Positions 35,246 through 48,700 of a stretch of DNA of 64,000 bases are shown here, piece by piece. A model generated the notes under the pieces. It did no database searches and was not told the DNA's origin. It was given only the letters and a program-made list of their open reading frames with translations. Numbering within the stretch: position 1 is the first letter of the stretch; each line of letters opens with the position of its first letter. The position numbers were made by a program, and so were the translations under genes. The stretch is from Camarhynchus parvulus. Lineage: Eukaryota > Chordata > Aves > Passeriformes > Thraupidae. Location of the stretch: contig NC_044581.1 in assembly GCF_901933205.1 (NCBI RefSeq), positions 13,915,501 through 13,979,500 of the forward strand, in the 5' to 3' direction.

Positions 35246-37153
35246 GCAGGGATTCTCATTTCCCAGTCCAGGAAGCACTGACAGAGCAGGGCTTGGCTCA
35301 GCATCAGGAATAAGGAACAAACAGGCTCCTTGCCCCCAGCCTCTCCCAGTCATAGGGAGGCAAGAGTGGCTTCTGATAAAGGAGTTTAAATATGAATTGC
35401 ATAATATTTCACAGCAATTCCAGATCCAAAAGTGTAGTCCAAGGAGAAAGTTCTTAGAGTAATTTAGTTTCTAGGAGAAAATTTAATTTTAAACAGACTG
35501 TAATAAGAAATAAAATGAACATTAGATATGTGTCATTTTATAATCAGTGTCAGCTTTGCTACTGCAGATTAAGTGCTATTACCTACCTGCTGAAATTCAA
35601 GGTTGAAAAGGCTTATTGTTGCCCAGAAGGCAACGTTCTAGTGAGAATCTACAGTGTATTTGTACTGTAGATGCTCTGTTTTCAGTGCTGCTGTGTATCT
35701 TTGTCTGTGTAAGGGTCTGAAGGCACAGTGCCCTTAATGAGATGCTTTAACTTGAACTGGTCAGGAGGTGGGGCACGATGGCCAGTGCCGGTCCCTCCCA
35801 CCTGAAACAGTTCAGTCTCCTCTACTCTAAATGCCTGGCAGTGCTAGCATTCCTGAACTGCCCCTTCGTTTGGGAATAGAGAGCTAATAAAAGTGGGTAA
35901 TATAAGCTTGCTAGGAGAAGTTCAAGGTAGGCTTTTTGGGAAGACTAATTTTGGGTTCTCCTCTATAAGTCACCTTAGGTACTGGGGCAATTTGATATTA
36001 CAGTGCAGAATTTCCACTCTGGAGCAGAATGTTGTAGTGCCCCGGGGGGGTTCTCAGCCTGCTCAGTCACTGTCCTGCAAAGGGTTTATTTTGCAATGGC
36101 AAGAAGATGATTTACTCTTTAGGATCATGTACTTTCCATCTTTCTGGACTATTATAGTGACTCTCCTCACTAGAGAGCAAAGTTGAGTCTACAAAGGGGC
36201 CTAAGAGAATTTTGTTTCTCTCCAAATCATCCCAGCATGCAAATGCCAAAGACCCATAGCCAAGCACTAACCAAAGACAGGTTTGAACCCAGTGCCTTTA
36301 CATTTGATAGTGTTCCTTTTGAACAGCTTTCTGATGGATTTATTGTGTTTCATCTACTTTGTAACAGACTGTTTAAATAATGAAAGACACACAAAAATGT
36401 TTTTTAAACTGTGAACAAGAAAAGTTCACACTCTGCATTGTCTCCCCTGTGGCAATATCTACACCTGAGGGATTCCCTCCCCCTCCTTCTTACAACTTTT
36501 GAATTATTCTGTCTTGTAAAATTTTTCTCCAGCGCTGTTTACAAAGGAGAAGTTTTGTTGAAATCAGGATGGGTTATTTTGAGACTGAGATTTGGTCCCA
36601 AGAGAAAGTTTTTTTTTCAGAAAACAACACATAAAGGCAATGACTCAAGAAACCTTGACTATAATCCTGAAGTAGGCAGAGAAGTATATTTTTTCACTTG
36701 AGCTATTTTTATTAAAAAAATAACTTTCTACCTTTGTACTTCAAAAGCATCAGCAGATGTGTGTTTCATTCTGTGTTGAAGGGAGTTTATTGATTTTTAT
36801 GGACTTGTGGCATTGTAGATTTTGTATTCCACGATTTCTCTCACCTCAGTTACTGATCACATGTACTTTGCTTCAGCAGAACTGTGGTTTTCTTTGTTAT
36901 GATTCAGTGGCAACAAAAATGTGAAAATTTGCGGCAGTTTACCTGTGTTTCTTATTCTGCTGTAAAATCCAATATATTTGAGAACTTGCACAACTTTTCA
37001 ACTTTAAGCAAAGACATATTTTAACTGTATGCAAGGTTGTTTGTCAGTGTATTGTATGGAAGGGAATGTGGCTGTTGGGGAGATTTCATGCTACCATCAG
37101 AGCTCTGGAAAGGCTGTTACTTATGGAATTGATGGCAATACAGGGTTAGTAGA

Positions 37154-37169
37154 TTTTTTTTTTTTTTTT
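37154..37169. repeat. Poly(T) tract, T16
   Basis: A run of 16 T residues. No target-site duplication or retrogene was recognised next to it. Confidence 0.9.
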
Positions 37170-39043
37170 GCTTCTTTTTGTCATTGAAAATTGTCTTCAA
37201 GTTAATTGCTTCTTATTTTTTTAATTGAAGTCAAGTGTTTTTTCCAGGATTATGTTCATTAAGAGCATGTTTGCTCATTTATAGATTCTAAATACTGTAG
37301 GGAAAAGAGGAGTAGCCTAGGAAATACTGAAGGGAAGAGACCTTTTAACTTTTGTGGAGTGCATTTACATCTGCGTAACATGATCTGTTCTAAAAAAATA
37401 CATCAGAAATTCTACGAGCCCAGGCACAGCCAACAGCATGAAAGATTATGCAGAATTAACCCTACCTGAATATTTGTCCAGCATTTCCCACACCAATGTC
37501 TGTGCATGCACAACACAGGCCAGTAAATTCAATGTGATGATCAGTCCATATCCAGAACAGTATTTTGAGGGAATTTGGGACCAACAGTTTTTTCTTTAGT
37601 AACTTTAGAAACTATGAATTATTTCTTAGTAAATGTCATGTTACACTGTGCCCTGAGGCTTGTGGAGCTGCACTTGCAGGAGTCCTGGATAAATGTAGAA
37701 AATCTTCCCTTCCCCCAGACACTTCTCTACTGAGAAACTGAGACAGGGTCACAGGGGCCACAGGATTTGGTGCTGGAAAGGTTTGAATTGGACACACTGC
37801 TTGGCCACAGAGCTCATGCTCTTTGTCATATCAACTGCTTTGAAAATTTCCACCTTTGGCCTCCTTATAGCATGCAGCACATAGAATTTTCCTCAGGAAA
37901 TAAGCTCCAAAAAATATTTGATTTAATTTTAAATTGGACTGAAGTCAAATTTCAGGCAGATTTTTGCTATGAATGAAGAATTCTGGCCAGTTTCATCTCC
38001 AGAAAAACTCCTTCACAGAAGATTGCACTCCTCTGCCATCTTTCCATTACTGTCTGGAGTGATTAACATGCATAGATGCTTCAGCTGAAGAATAAAAAAC
38101 CCAGACCTTTTAATTTTGTAAGAACAAGATTGCATTCAGTAGAAAAGCATTCATCAGTATTGTATGGTGTGCTGCTTTTGTCTAGGATAATGCCAATTTT
38201 CTTTGTTGGGGCTGACATGGGGCTGTGCTTTGGCCTTGTGCTGAAAAGAGTGCTAATTCAGGTTGGGGCTGCACAACACCTTGGGAGGGGACACAGGCAG
38301 GACAGGTGACCCCAGCTGAGCAGAGGGATGTTCCAGACCATCTGGCATCACACCCAGCAGATAAAGCTGGGGGGAAGAAGAGGAAGGGGGGATGTCTGGA
38401 GTCATGGAATTTGTCTCCTCAGGTAACCACCAAGCACGATGGAGTCCAGCTCTGCTGGGGATGGCTGAACACCTGCCTTGCTCATGGGAAGTGGTGAAAG
38501 AATTCCTTGATTTGCTTTGCTGGTGTGTGCGGATTTTGCTTCCTCTATTCAACTTCACCTCAGCCCATGAGTTTGCTCACTTTCCCCTCCTGATTTTCCC
38601 ATCCCAGGGCAGTGAGCTGCTGCACTGGTGCTGTGTCACCAGTGGGGTTAAACCCCAGCAGAAGTGTGCAAGCACTCGTGAGCAGAGTGCAAAACTCTGA
38701 GTCTTATTTCATGGGCAGCTGAACTGTTAGTGAAGGGAAGAGCCTAAAGCTCTGCAGATGACTGACTTAATGAGGAAAGCACAGTTGATTCATCTCTGGG
38801 AGCAGATCACTCACGCAGATGAGGCCATCGCTCAGCTCAGCCAACTGCTAAACAAAATACATCATTCAAATCTCTGGGAAAACTGTCAGTTTCCAGGGGT
38901 TAAATAGAACTGTCTGAAAACTGACCTTAGTCCCAAAGACTGAAATTGAGTACAGATAGAAGCAAGATGCCAACAGCTATAGCCAAACACTTTAATGACA
39001 AACACTCCTTGTGGCACTTCATCAGCACGTACAGATTGTAGCG

Positions 39044-39061
39044 TTTTTTTTTTTTTTTTTT
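39044..39061. repeat. Poly(T) tract, T18
   Basis: A run of 18 T residues. It could be the reverse-complement tail of an old retrocopy, but I do not recognise a gene-like body on the following side. Confidence 0.9.
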
Positions 39062-41992
39062 AAGATTCTTGGTTTTCCAGGACTGGATTTAGTTGTTGGT
39101 CATGGGAACAGAGACACAAGTGTCTGGATAGGTGTATCAAGCAGTAACTGCTGCTCTGCAGAGCATCCCAGTGCAGGTGTGGGCAGCGGCTCTGCAGGGC
39201 ACTGTGTGCAGGCAGGAAGGGCTGGATCCAAGAGGCAGTGAACTGGTGAAACTGTGTTTATAGTCCCAGGGAAATGCAAAGGGGTTTGGATTAATGGCAG
39301 AGCCTGATCTGGACAGGCTCTGAAACACTCTAAATTTTCAGTAGTAAGAAATGAGGGAGGTGGAAGAACTTTTAAGAACAGGCATATATTTCTGGTCTTG
39401 GAAGTGCCATTTTCAGACTTTGCATGGTACCCTGGTGGGTGGGTGGCAGTGGGGAGGTGGGAGAGCCACTTGGGTTCTCCTTCTGCCCTGGGAATCTCTC
39501 AGGGGTTCTGTTAGGGCAGGAGAGGAGCTCTGAGATGCCAGGGGATAACCTGTGTTCTCCCTACTGCAGGAGAACTTATCAAGTAAGAAAATAGAATTCC
39601 CAAATTAAATGTTTTAATTAAAATAACACAGTTTTGCAAAGAATTTAGCAATCTCTCTGATCTTTTCAGGCTTCTGTACGTGAATAAAATGTTTTCTAAA
39701 AGCCAAAATAAGCCTCAAACACCTGGATCTAAGGCATTATCTCCCCTAGGCAGAGATTGGCAATGGCTTTTTCTAATTTCTTAGTTCTTGTGAGATAGTG
39801 AACAAAAGTGCATCAGCATAAATAAATGTTAAAGAATCTGAGGCAGGAAGAGTTGTGAATGCATAACACCATATTGGGCTATAAATTAATTTGGGGTTCT
39901 ATTTCAAGAGGACTATCCAGATAGAGGAATTTATTATAGTTCAATAATTTCGGAATTTTTACTAATTAATATATTACAACTAAATTACTTCAGTGACATT
40001 TTGGGGACCAAATTAAATAAAATGTCTATGGTATGTTAATTTAAGCTCATAAAAGTCTAATTTGAATATGTAATTTGGATCAATTAGAAGTCTCTTCTGA
40101 ACTTTAGTGATAATAGAAATGTAAAAAAGACTGGGAAGCTGTTAGGATTAAGAGTGATACATCTGGGAAAAGCAAATTACACTGTCATTTTTAAAATGCA
40201 AATGAGGTTTAAAATTTAAAGATAATATGCATATATATAAACATGTGCAATATCTGAAATAACTCACAGTTCTTTTAAAAATGTTGCTATAGATAGTGAA
40301 TTTTTTTCATCATTAATCCTCAGTTTTCCTTGCAAAACATCTAGACTATAGTTACATTTTTACTTCCAAAGAAAATCCAAGTTTGGCAACTCTTCCAGAA
40401 ACCCAAGCATTCATTTTCTTCAAAAACTTCAGTCTAATTTTGGTCCTTTTGAATTGCCACAGTGAATTGAAACTGGGTTTAAGTCAGGGTAAATGAGATT
40501 AAAAGTTTCAAGAATATATACAAGAAATGGAACAGAATTCCTTAGCAAGGTATTTGAGCAAAAAATTCAGTAGCAGCTGGGTTTGTGGATTGTTTGAGGA
40601 TCCGAGGGACAGCCGGGTTTAGGCCGAGTTTAGGCTGTGGTTGTCCCTCCCATGTCCCCTGGCTGTCCCTGTGTCCCTCTGACCTTCCCAGGTCCTGGGG
40701 GAGCCAATTCAGCATCCAGGTTGTTACTGCTACTTATGTGGTGAAGTCAGAGCTCTTGAATGTGTCTTTTCAAGATTAAAAAAAAAGGGCCAGGGAATAG
40801 ATTTTTTTATCTTCCATCAAAATATAAAATGCCAGATTGTAAATGCTGCTAATGAAAATCCAAAGGTGTATTTGGAACTACAGTGTTTTGCACAGCAGCT
40901 TTGTGCATTGCTGCTATACCACTAGGCTTGTGAAATCATAATTATCATTTGAAAAATATAATAGGGCAAAAACCCCCCACAACATTCATTTGAGAAGAGA
41001 CAAGAATAACTGAACCCACAGATATCATCAATGGAATTGAGTACTGGTTAATTTAAATCCACCCTGGGTCATTGTTACATTCTGCTTTCCAGACGTTACA
41101 CAGAACAGCTTTATGATCTTTATGCTGCAGGAGAGCACAATTAAGATCTCACTACCCAAGAAGTTTGTTTTAAACTAAACTGCTACATGTTTATGGGAAC
41201 AAACACGTTTGCAGTTGGCTTCTTGCCCTGAATTTAAAAGCATTTCCTTCTAAATCACACATTACATCAATTCAATTTTATATTAAGACAACTCCTGCAA
41301 TATTGAAATTACTTTTACCCATGCAGATCCACAGTGAGTTTGTCTACCTGGATATTTGACTGCCTTAGCCACATACTTTAGTAAAGAGGACATTGAAAAT
41401 AAAAAAGAAATTTGTTTTTCTTCCTCATACATTGGATTTGTGGCAAGATAAAAATTGAGCTGCAAATTACAAAGCTTGTTTTTTGCTGGTATCAAATGAT
41501 GATGAATTTTCACCATGCACTTCCTCCATAGCATTGTGTCCAATGGGATGGGCTGAACTCAGCATTCCCAGTAAGGAGTGTTCCCGCCACACCACTTTAA
41601 TGTAGGTGTTCTGTAAAAATTCATTTTAACTATGGAGAAGCAGGAATGGAGCTATAGCTCAGGATAAGAAATGGGTATCTTTTAAACAAAAGTAATTTGT
41701 CTTCTAGAGGCTAAGCCGTCCTCAGCACATATTTTATAAGCTTTTTTTATGGAAAACTTGACTTCAAATATTAGTCTTTCTTATCAACTTGTAGCACACT
41801 TAGCTGTGTGTACAGGATTGGGGTTCAACATGGTTTTTCCTTTTTCCTTCCTTTTTCTTGCCACTTTAGTAAGTGCAATTTTACATTGCCTCAAATATTC
41901 TTTGCTAACATCCCTCAAATTTTAGAACTTGTAGTGGTTTCACCATCTACTGATTTGTGGGATCTAATGTTCTGAGGAAATGACTAGCAAAT

Positions 41993-42084
41993 TGTTTGGT
42001 GGTTTATTTTGTAGTTTTCTTTGTTTTGTTTGTTGGTTTGGTTTTTTTTGTTTGTTTTTTTTTTAATTTGGTTTTTTTTTTCAG
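41993..42084. repeat. T/G-rich low-complexity tract
   Basis: Repeated TTTG and TTTTTG blocks with T runs of eight to twelve. It ends in a pyrimidine run followed by CAG that mimics a splice acceptor, with no coding frame after it. Confidence 0.85.
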
Positions 42085-42828
42085 TATAAAAAGGCTTCTC
42101 TGGGGTACCATCCTTTATTCTTAAGCCTGCCAATATCAGTCAAACACCTTATTTCTAATTTTTTTAACAGATAACATGATCTAGTTTAGCTCTAAACTAT
42201 CTCAGTGATGTTTGCTTGCAGTTTGAGAGCATCTGTGACCAGCCTGGCTGAGAGCCTGTCCCTGACTTGTGTCAGAGAAGCAGTAAATGTGCAGAGATGC
42301 CTCTGTGGACCCAGAGGGTTTCAGGATTACAGCCCCTGTGAATGGGAGGGAACTGATGGTCTCTCTTTTAGGGCCCTCTGAGAGCCCCTGGGTGATGCAG
42401 CAATGCCTCATTTCTATTCATTCCTCCCCTGCTTGAGGACCATCTGAGAGATGGCAATCTGTTGGTTCCTCTAATCAACCTGGTAGTGCAAAAGGACTGA
42501 ATTTTGGTTTGCCCATTAAGAGATAGAATTAATATAAAAACGGAGTTCTAAAAATCCTATTAGAGAGGTGAAATGACTTTTGGTAAATTTTCTAGTCCTG
42601 ACTTCCTAATCCAAAATGTAGAGTTGGTGGAGTTCTTTTTTTCTCACTTTTTCAAAACCAATTAAAATTGATAGTTTAAATCTATGGCTTTTCCTTAAGT
42701 AAATTAGCAAAAGTCCTAGAACATTTTCATTTTAACATGTAACTATTCATAAATAAGTTCTGATAAATTCATATGTAGGCATAATTTTTTTTTGTATGTA
42801 TGATGCATGTTGAAATTTTCATCTGTAG

Positions 42829-43119
42829 AGTTTGGAAGAAAATGTGAACAGAACCCAAAGAAATCCTGCCTGGTACAGTCCCATCAGTATGTGTCTGAAG
42901 GTCACTTTTCCCATAGATTAAGCAAATATGGAGAGATGTTACAGTATGTGTGTGAAAGAAAGGCTGCAATCTACAAATTCACACCTCTGAGCTTCACAGC
43001 TGTCCAGGCAATAATGTCCAAACTCTTCAGCAGAGATGAGGAACAGCTTAACAAGCAGCAGACATCTGGCCAGAAAGTTATGGTATTAAAAAAGGAAATC
43101 CAGAGGTTAATACTTGGTG
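42829..43119 (+). CDS. Coding exon (291 nt) of an unrecognised gene
   Basis: This is the best-supported exon in the window. A pyrimidine-containing acceptor (AAATTTTCATCTGTAG) and a near-consensus donor (TTGGTG/GTGAGT) bound a frame that is open throughout. It enters in phase 1 and leaves in phase 1, giving 96 full codons plus split ones. The translation starts FGRKCEQNPKKSC, continues through HFSHRLSKYGEMLQYVCERK and FTAVQAIMSKLFSRDEEQL, and ends with a Lys/Glu/Gln-rich helix, QKVMVLKKEIQRLILG. No signal peptide, transmembrane segment or known catalytic motif is visible. The leftover G pairs with the AG that opens the exon at 45653 to make a Glu codon. I do not recognise the family. Its 5' neighbour is unresolved: the exon at 17447 ends in phase 2, so at least one exon is missing between them. 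Confidence 0.72.
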
Positions 43120-45652
43120 GTGAGTTTGGGTCAGAAAGCAGTGAACAACTTTTTTTACCCATGCACTAAGTTAGGAACACCCTTCAATGCTGAGCTACTG
43201 AATGAACTCTATCTTAAATTACTTATCTTTACAGGATCTTTTCATTCTACCTCTACTGCCCCAGAAACCTGTCACACTGAACACACCTCTATCTTTAGAT
43301 AAAAAGGCTTTTTCAACTCAGCAAGTTGTGGTTGGTTGAGATAATGCAAAGTTTTGATGGCTGTAAAATAGCCTTAGCAGAAATGAAAGAGAGTTGGGCC
43401 AAGAATCTTTGTCAAAAGTTAGTACCTGTCACAGGTTTTTCACCAGTTTCACTGCTTTCAAGAAGACCACTTTGGAATTTAGAGGAGCTGGATGTAGGTT
43501 AAAACAGAATTATCAGTTCTCAGTGGGGGTCTGCCTAGAGATAAGGCTTGGAACCAGATATCCATACTCTATGAAAAGCTGTCTCAAAGCAGCTTCTCTT
43601 TGAGATGGTGGTAAAATGCTGCCAAGAGCAGTTAATCCTGGTGATCTGAGTGTCCTTAAATTAATGTCAAGAGCTATCTGCAACACAGGGTGGGTTATTA
43701 CAGCTTTGAGGGTCAGATGAAACTCCTGTGATAAAGTCTGGCTGTTCTTTTTGTCTGCCTGTGGGTCCATGATAGTTTCCCAAAAACTTTGACATCTCCA
43801 GAAGCCAGCTCAATATTTGGGAAATGCTGGCTCAGGCATTGCTTTCTGAGGTATTTAGTGCTTGAAAAGGGCAAAGGTGTGACAGGGAGTAAATGTCCTC
43901 ACCTGGGGGAGCCAGTTCCTCTGCCAGGGTCACGTTCAGTATCTACTGATGACATTCTGAGTCTCCAATAAAAGTGCTACACCTTTTGATCAATATTTTC
44001 AATCAATTTTAATTGCTGTGGAAGGCAGTTTGTGAGCCCCACTAGGAACCATATCTCAAGTTAATTTTAGAACTTTGGCTTGAGAAGAGTGATTTAACCT
44101 AGCCTTCTAAAATGAAAAAGGTAGATTTAATTGTTGCACAAATGTATTCAAACATCAAATTACAGTCAGTCATTTGTTTGTGGATTTTTGTACTGCAGTA
44201 TACTTCCATGGAAACTTTGAAATATACTCAAGGTGGGTGCCTTTTAATGGGAAGTGCTTAGATCCATTACTATAGGAAAATAACTTTCAGACCAGGAAAA
44301 TTTTATTCATTTTTTCCCCATCTATGCCAAATAATGAATTGCCTTTTACGATGTAACCTTGCATATATGGGAAACCCCTGGCAGAGTGATGTGCAGAGGG
44401 GGAAAACCCAGCAGCATCTCAGCCTGGCAGGTGCTTTGGTAGTTCTTATGCAAGGCACCACCAAAGCAGTACGGGTGGAATTGTATCAAGTCAGGTAAAT
44501 CAAAAGGCAAACCTCTTTTTTATTTTAATGTTTAAATATATGCTAATATATATTTAATACTTCTGGGGCAGTGGAGAATTTTTCAGAATATGCAGTTCCC
44601 ATGTGTGTTCCCTTGGCCTATCTACTTTCAGAAGACTTAGAGTCCAGAAAGTTTATGCCAGATATGGGATGACAAGACTCTGAACAAACTTATCTCTAAG
44701 AGCAGCTTTCTGCAGTTTGTTCACCTCCATTTTCTGAAGCTGGAGCCTAAACTGACTGGGCTACAAGTCCTGAGGAAGCAGAATTGCATCTTGCATCTCC
44801 CTGGCTTTATAGAGTTCAAAAGGTTGATTATGTGTTTTCAATAGCAATTTTCCAGGCCAGCGGTTTACTGTATCAATTGCTGTGTGCTGGGTGATGTGTA
44901 ACAGCTCCTGTTGCACAAATGCCCAGCAGATATGATATCACAGGATGGCAGTTTCAGAACTGCCTGGGTTTTCTTCTTCCTTCACTTCCTATTTTTTAGG
45001 TTTCTGTACCAAGCTGTTACATTTGATCTGCTGATCATTAATTTGATTTTTCCCATAAAAACAGTAAAACAATGAGCAAACGCAGTTTTAAGGTACTTAA
45101 GAGTATCCATTAAAGTGAAATGATGTCCAGTGGTGGCAAATGCTAAATTATTTAAAACAGAGAAGATAATCCAGAATTCCTTGGAAATAAGTTTTCTCTG
45201 AGGAAAATCTATCAGCTGTAGGGAAAGGAACAAGTCATGCTATCTAGAATGGAAGAAATGCAGAATATAGGAGCATAGGATTTAAGCCCTCTGATCTAAA
45301 TCTCCACAGGAACTCTGCAAAGGGCCTTAGCTCTAAAGAGCACAAAATACCCACTCCAGGTCTTGCCATCCACTGCAGGCCACAAAGAAATCTCCCAAGA
45401 CTTCAACAAACCTACATTTTATGGGAAGAGACCAAAAGCCAAACCATGTGTTATAGGACAAGAGCAGCCTAAAAGCTTGTGTTCTGCTCCTTAATTGCTT
45501 GGGGAAAATGCTAAAAAACCCCACAGATGATCCTAAGATTGTGACTGCCCACCAAAGCAAAAACCCCTTTTCTGGAGCCCCAAGTGACTAAATGGATACA
45601 TAAATAAAGTGCAGATGTGAAATAATGAAGGAATTTTTTTCTTTTTTTTCAG
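43120..45652. other. Presumed intron between two phase-compatible exons
   Basis: It starts GTGAGTTTGG and ends with a long pyrimidine tract, TTTTTTTCTTTTTTTTCAG, so both boundaries look like a normal spliceosomal intron of 2.5 kb. I see no other feature inside. Confidence 0.55.
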
Positions 45653-45744
45653 AGGACATTCTGTACCCTGTTATTCATCAATCTGGACAGACAGGAAGCC
45701 TTAATTCTAAAGAAAACAGGGAAAGAACTTGCAGAACAGTTTGA
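45653..45744 (+). CDS. Probable terminal coding exon with stop codon, unrecognised gene
   Basis: An excellent acceptor (T-rich tract ending TTTTTTTTCAG at 45652) is followed by AG, which completes a Glu codon with the G left by the exon at 43119. The frame then reads DILYPVIHQSGQTG and SLNSKENRERTCRTV and stops at TGA 45742-45744. The tail is short, polar and basic, as is common for protein C-termini. No convincing donor precedes the stop, so I treat it as the last coding exon. The nearest clear polyadenylation signals downstream are ATTAAA at 47063 and AATAAA at 47073, which would give a UTR of about 1.3 kb. The phase match is the main evidence; conservation is untested. Confidence 0.52.
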
Positions 45745-48700
45745 TGTCTTTGTGTCACCCTCAAGTTCTTTCTCCATCAATTATCTACAAGTAGACTGAA
45801 TCTAAATCTTGCTGCTTGTTCTGCATAACTACCATAAGATGATAAAGAGAGGTCTGGGGACTGAACTTTTCTTGTCTCAGGTCCTGCAGCTTACTCTTTA
45901 ACTTGATGAATCTTGTTTAACAACCCTCTCCCTTCAGCTCTTCAGAATGCTACATGTGTGTAGTGAGTGATAATGAAAAGGAGCAGTGTTTGCTTTTGTA
46001 ATTTATGCCATAATTTACATGAGCTTGTCATTATCTGAGCATAAAGGATGTGTGGAAAAGTTTTGTGCTGTTCTATCTGTCCTTTACTTGGTAATTAAGA
46101 GTGCACTGATACAGATGTATTGTAGGCAGATATTATCCAAGTCCTGACAAAGAACTAAAATTATTCATCTAATCTATCATGATGGCCATCTTGAATGCTA
46201 ACTAGGGCACTTCTTGATCAGAATTGTCAGAAGACACTTCCACTGTGCTCCTGCCAGGGAACAGCTTTGCTGGCAGATACTGTCTTTCATATGAACTACA
46301 AATCTCTCCTGCTTCAGTTTGCATTTCTCTGGCCATGAAAAATCATAGCAGCATAAATGTGTCTATCATTTCTTCCTTCCATTCTCTGTTGAATTTATTT
46401 TTATAGAAAAGTCTTTCTTGACTTTGTTAACATGCTTTTCTTGGCAGGATAATTCTTAAAGCTGCCTGCATTTATTTTTTTAAAATACATACAATTGTAT
46501 CAGTCCTTCACTTGTGCCTGTGGGGTACAGAGCCCAGAGTGGAAGATCTAATTCTGTTCTTTGCATTTAGAGTTTTGATTCTACCGACTTCAAAGGAGTT
46601 TATTCTTATTTATCCTGTGGATATAATAGCAGACTCAGGCTTTATAATAGACAGTAATGTGGTGTTTTTACATAGCTTAAAATTTAGTTCCACTGTAGGA
46701 TGAGTGTGTGAGTTCCCACTGACATTGCACACCTCATGAACGTCTTGGGGAGAGAGTTTGACCCTCAACAGGAGAAAGAGTCAAACTACCACAGCTACTT
46801 TGTAGGAAATTTTATCACACTCAAGGGCATGGAGCTTGTCACTTGGGAGCTATGTGCTTTGTAACCTCAGTGAGACACAAAAATTTATTAACTTGGCAGG
46901 GGTTTCCAGTATTTTATTATTCAAGGGGCAGGATCTGTTGCATATTTCAGGAGTGCTGGCCAACTGATCTACTTGGGGTTCAATTAGTTGGTCTTAAATT
47001 CCTGCAGTCCTGCTCTAGTCCCTGGTGATAACTCAATTTTTAATATAGTGTTTTCTTTCTATATTAAATTTTAATAAATTAGTGCTCAAGTTGTAGTATT
47101 GATTTTGAAAATGCTTTAAGTGTGAATCTTCCTGAATCTCATGTATTTTGAATGCTATGAAAGTAAAAGCTGAGGAATCATAGAGGCTCATAATTTTGTC
47201 ACATTTGGGACAATTTCTGAGCAACAATGCAACTGCTGAGAAATCTGGAATATTAAATGTAACCAAAATTGAAGTCCCTGCTAAAGGTCACATTTATACT
47301 GGGCTACATCACCTCAACAGAAAGGCTGTGAGTATTTTACCGTAGATAAAGAATGTACTTCTTCCTTTAATTCACTTAAAAAGTTTTCCAAAGCTCACTT
47401 CTGATTTTTTTTTAGAAAGCAGGGACTGCTGTAGACACCCAGGGTGGAAAACTTCAGCCCACCAAAGTTACAAACTGCATATGCTGGGTGGCACAGTGGG
47501 ATGGTTCAGGCTTCTGGAAGTCTAAGTACCACTGCCACCTCCATCTGAACTAGATACAAACAGTCTTGCTCCTCTAGAAATGAAAACTGGCATGCTTCTA
47601 CTGACACAGCCAAAGGTCTGAATGCCTTCTACTCTATCAAACATCTTTGTGGGATGATGGTCTGAGATGTCAGATGGCAAACTTGGGGAGATGCTTTCCC
47701 ATCAAAGGCATCTGGGCCCATTTGCTGACAGTTTGGGGAGTTCCACTGGCAGCTTGAATTTTCCTCTAGGTCATTAGTGTGGATAGGTTGCTATCAGCTT
47801 TCTGGGCTGCTCTATTCTCCTGACACCATTTTTAACTTAGTTTGTACTCTGAAGAACAAGTTCTGCTTGTGTGTAAGCCCTTACATAAATTCATTGACAG
47901 GATTTCTTTGCAGCTCCTCTCCTTGCTTCTAAAAGTGTGATTGTTCCTGTTGTGAGTTTTGTTTTCAGAATACTAAGTATGTTTGGGCTAACACGCACTT
48001 CTTAAAGTATCCCAAGATCTATTTTTCTTTGAATTTGAAGAAACAAGACAGAACTTTTAATTTATAACAGTGCATTCTTAGGTGCAAAGCTTTCATGAAA
48101 AATTGTAAATCCTCAATGCACACTATGTTGAATTTACTTTGACTATGGGTACACATCATGCTACTTTTTGTTCTATGAATGTCCACAATTTGAGTTTTGT
48201 TTTGTTTTGTCACTTTAGTCCTTTTCATTTAATTTCATTTTTAAATCCATGTGTGCTGAGAAGCCAGGTCCTGGCAGTGATGTGAGGACACCTTGTGAGG
48301 GCTGTAAGATGCAGAACATAGTGCCAACCAACATCCCCCAGGATCAGAGTAATGCTCTTCTGCCTGTGGTGCTTTACTGTAACACCTTTTTATGGTCTGT
48401 GCAATTCTTGTAAGGGTCTAAAAATACCAATCAAATATTAATGACAAAATTCTGACATTGCTTTAAATAGATGAATCAATAAGACCAATGTTACAGCACT
48501 CAGTTCAGTAGAAGTGTGATTTTCCTTTTTTTTTCTCTGTGAATGACTGTGTGTGAGGGGTGTCAGGCATAAGCCTGATGGGGAGAGGGGGGACAATGGC
48601 ACAAAGCACTCTGGGGCACTGCAGTGGGCACAGCTGGCACTGCCAGCAGTGCCTCGTCCTGCCCTGTGCACGGAGCTGTGCCTCGTGTCACTTCCCCCTT

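Larger units (their letters stand above)
35250..41990. other. Non-coding stretch, probably intron
   Basis: About 6.7 kb of mostly AT-rich sequence without a supportable exon. It holds simple T runs at 37154-37169 (T16) and 39044-39061 (T18), and GC-richer patches near 38280-38480, 39130-39240 and 40600-40700. Reading frames above 90 codons near 35893, 36411 and 38392 lack paired splice sites or recognisable content. Confidence 0.55.
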
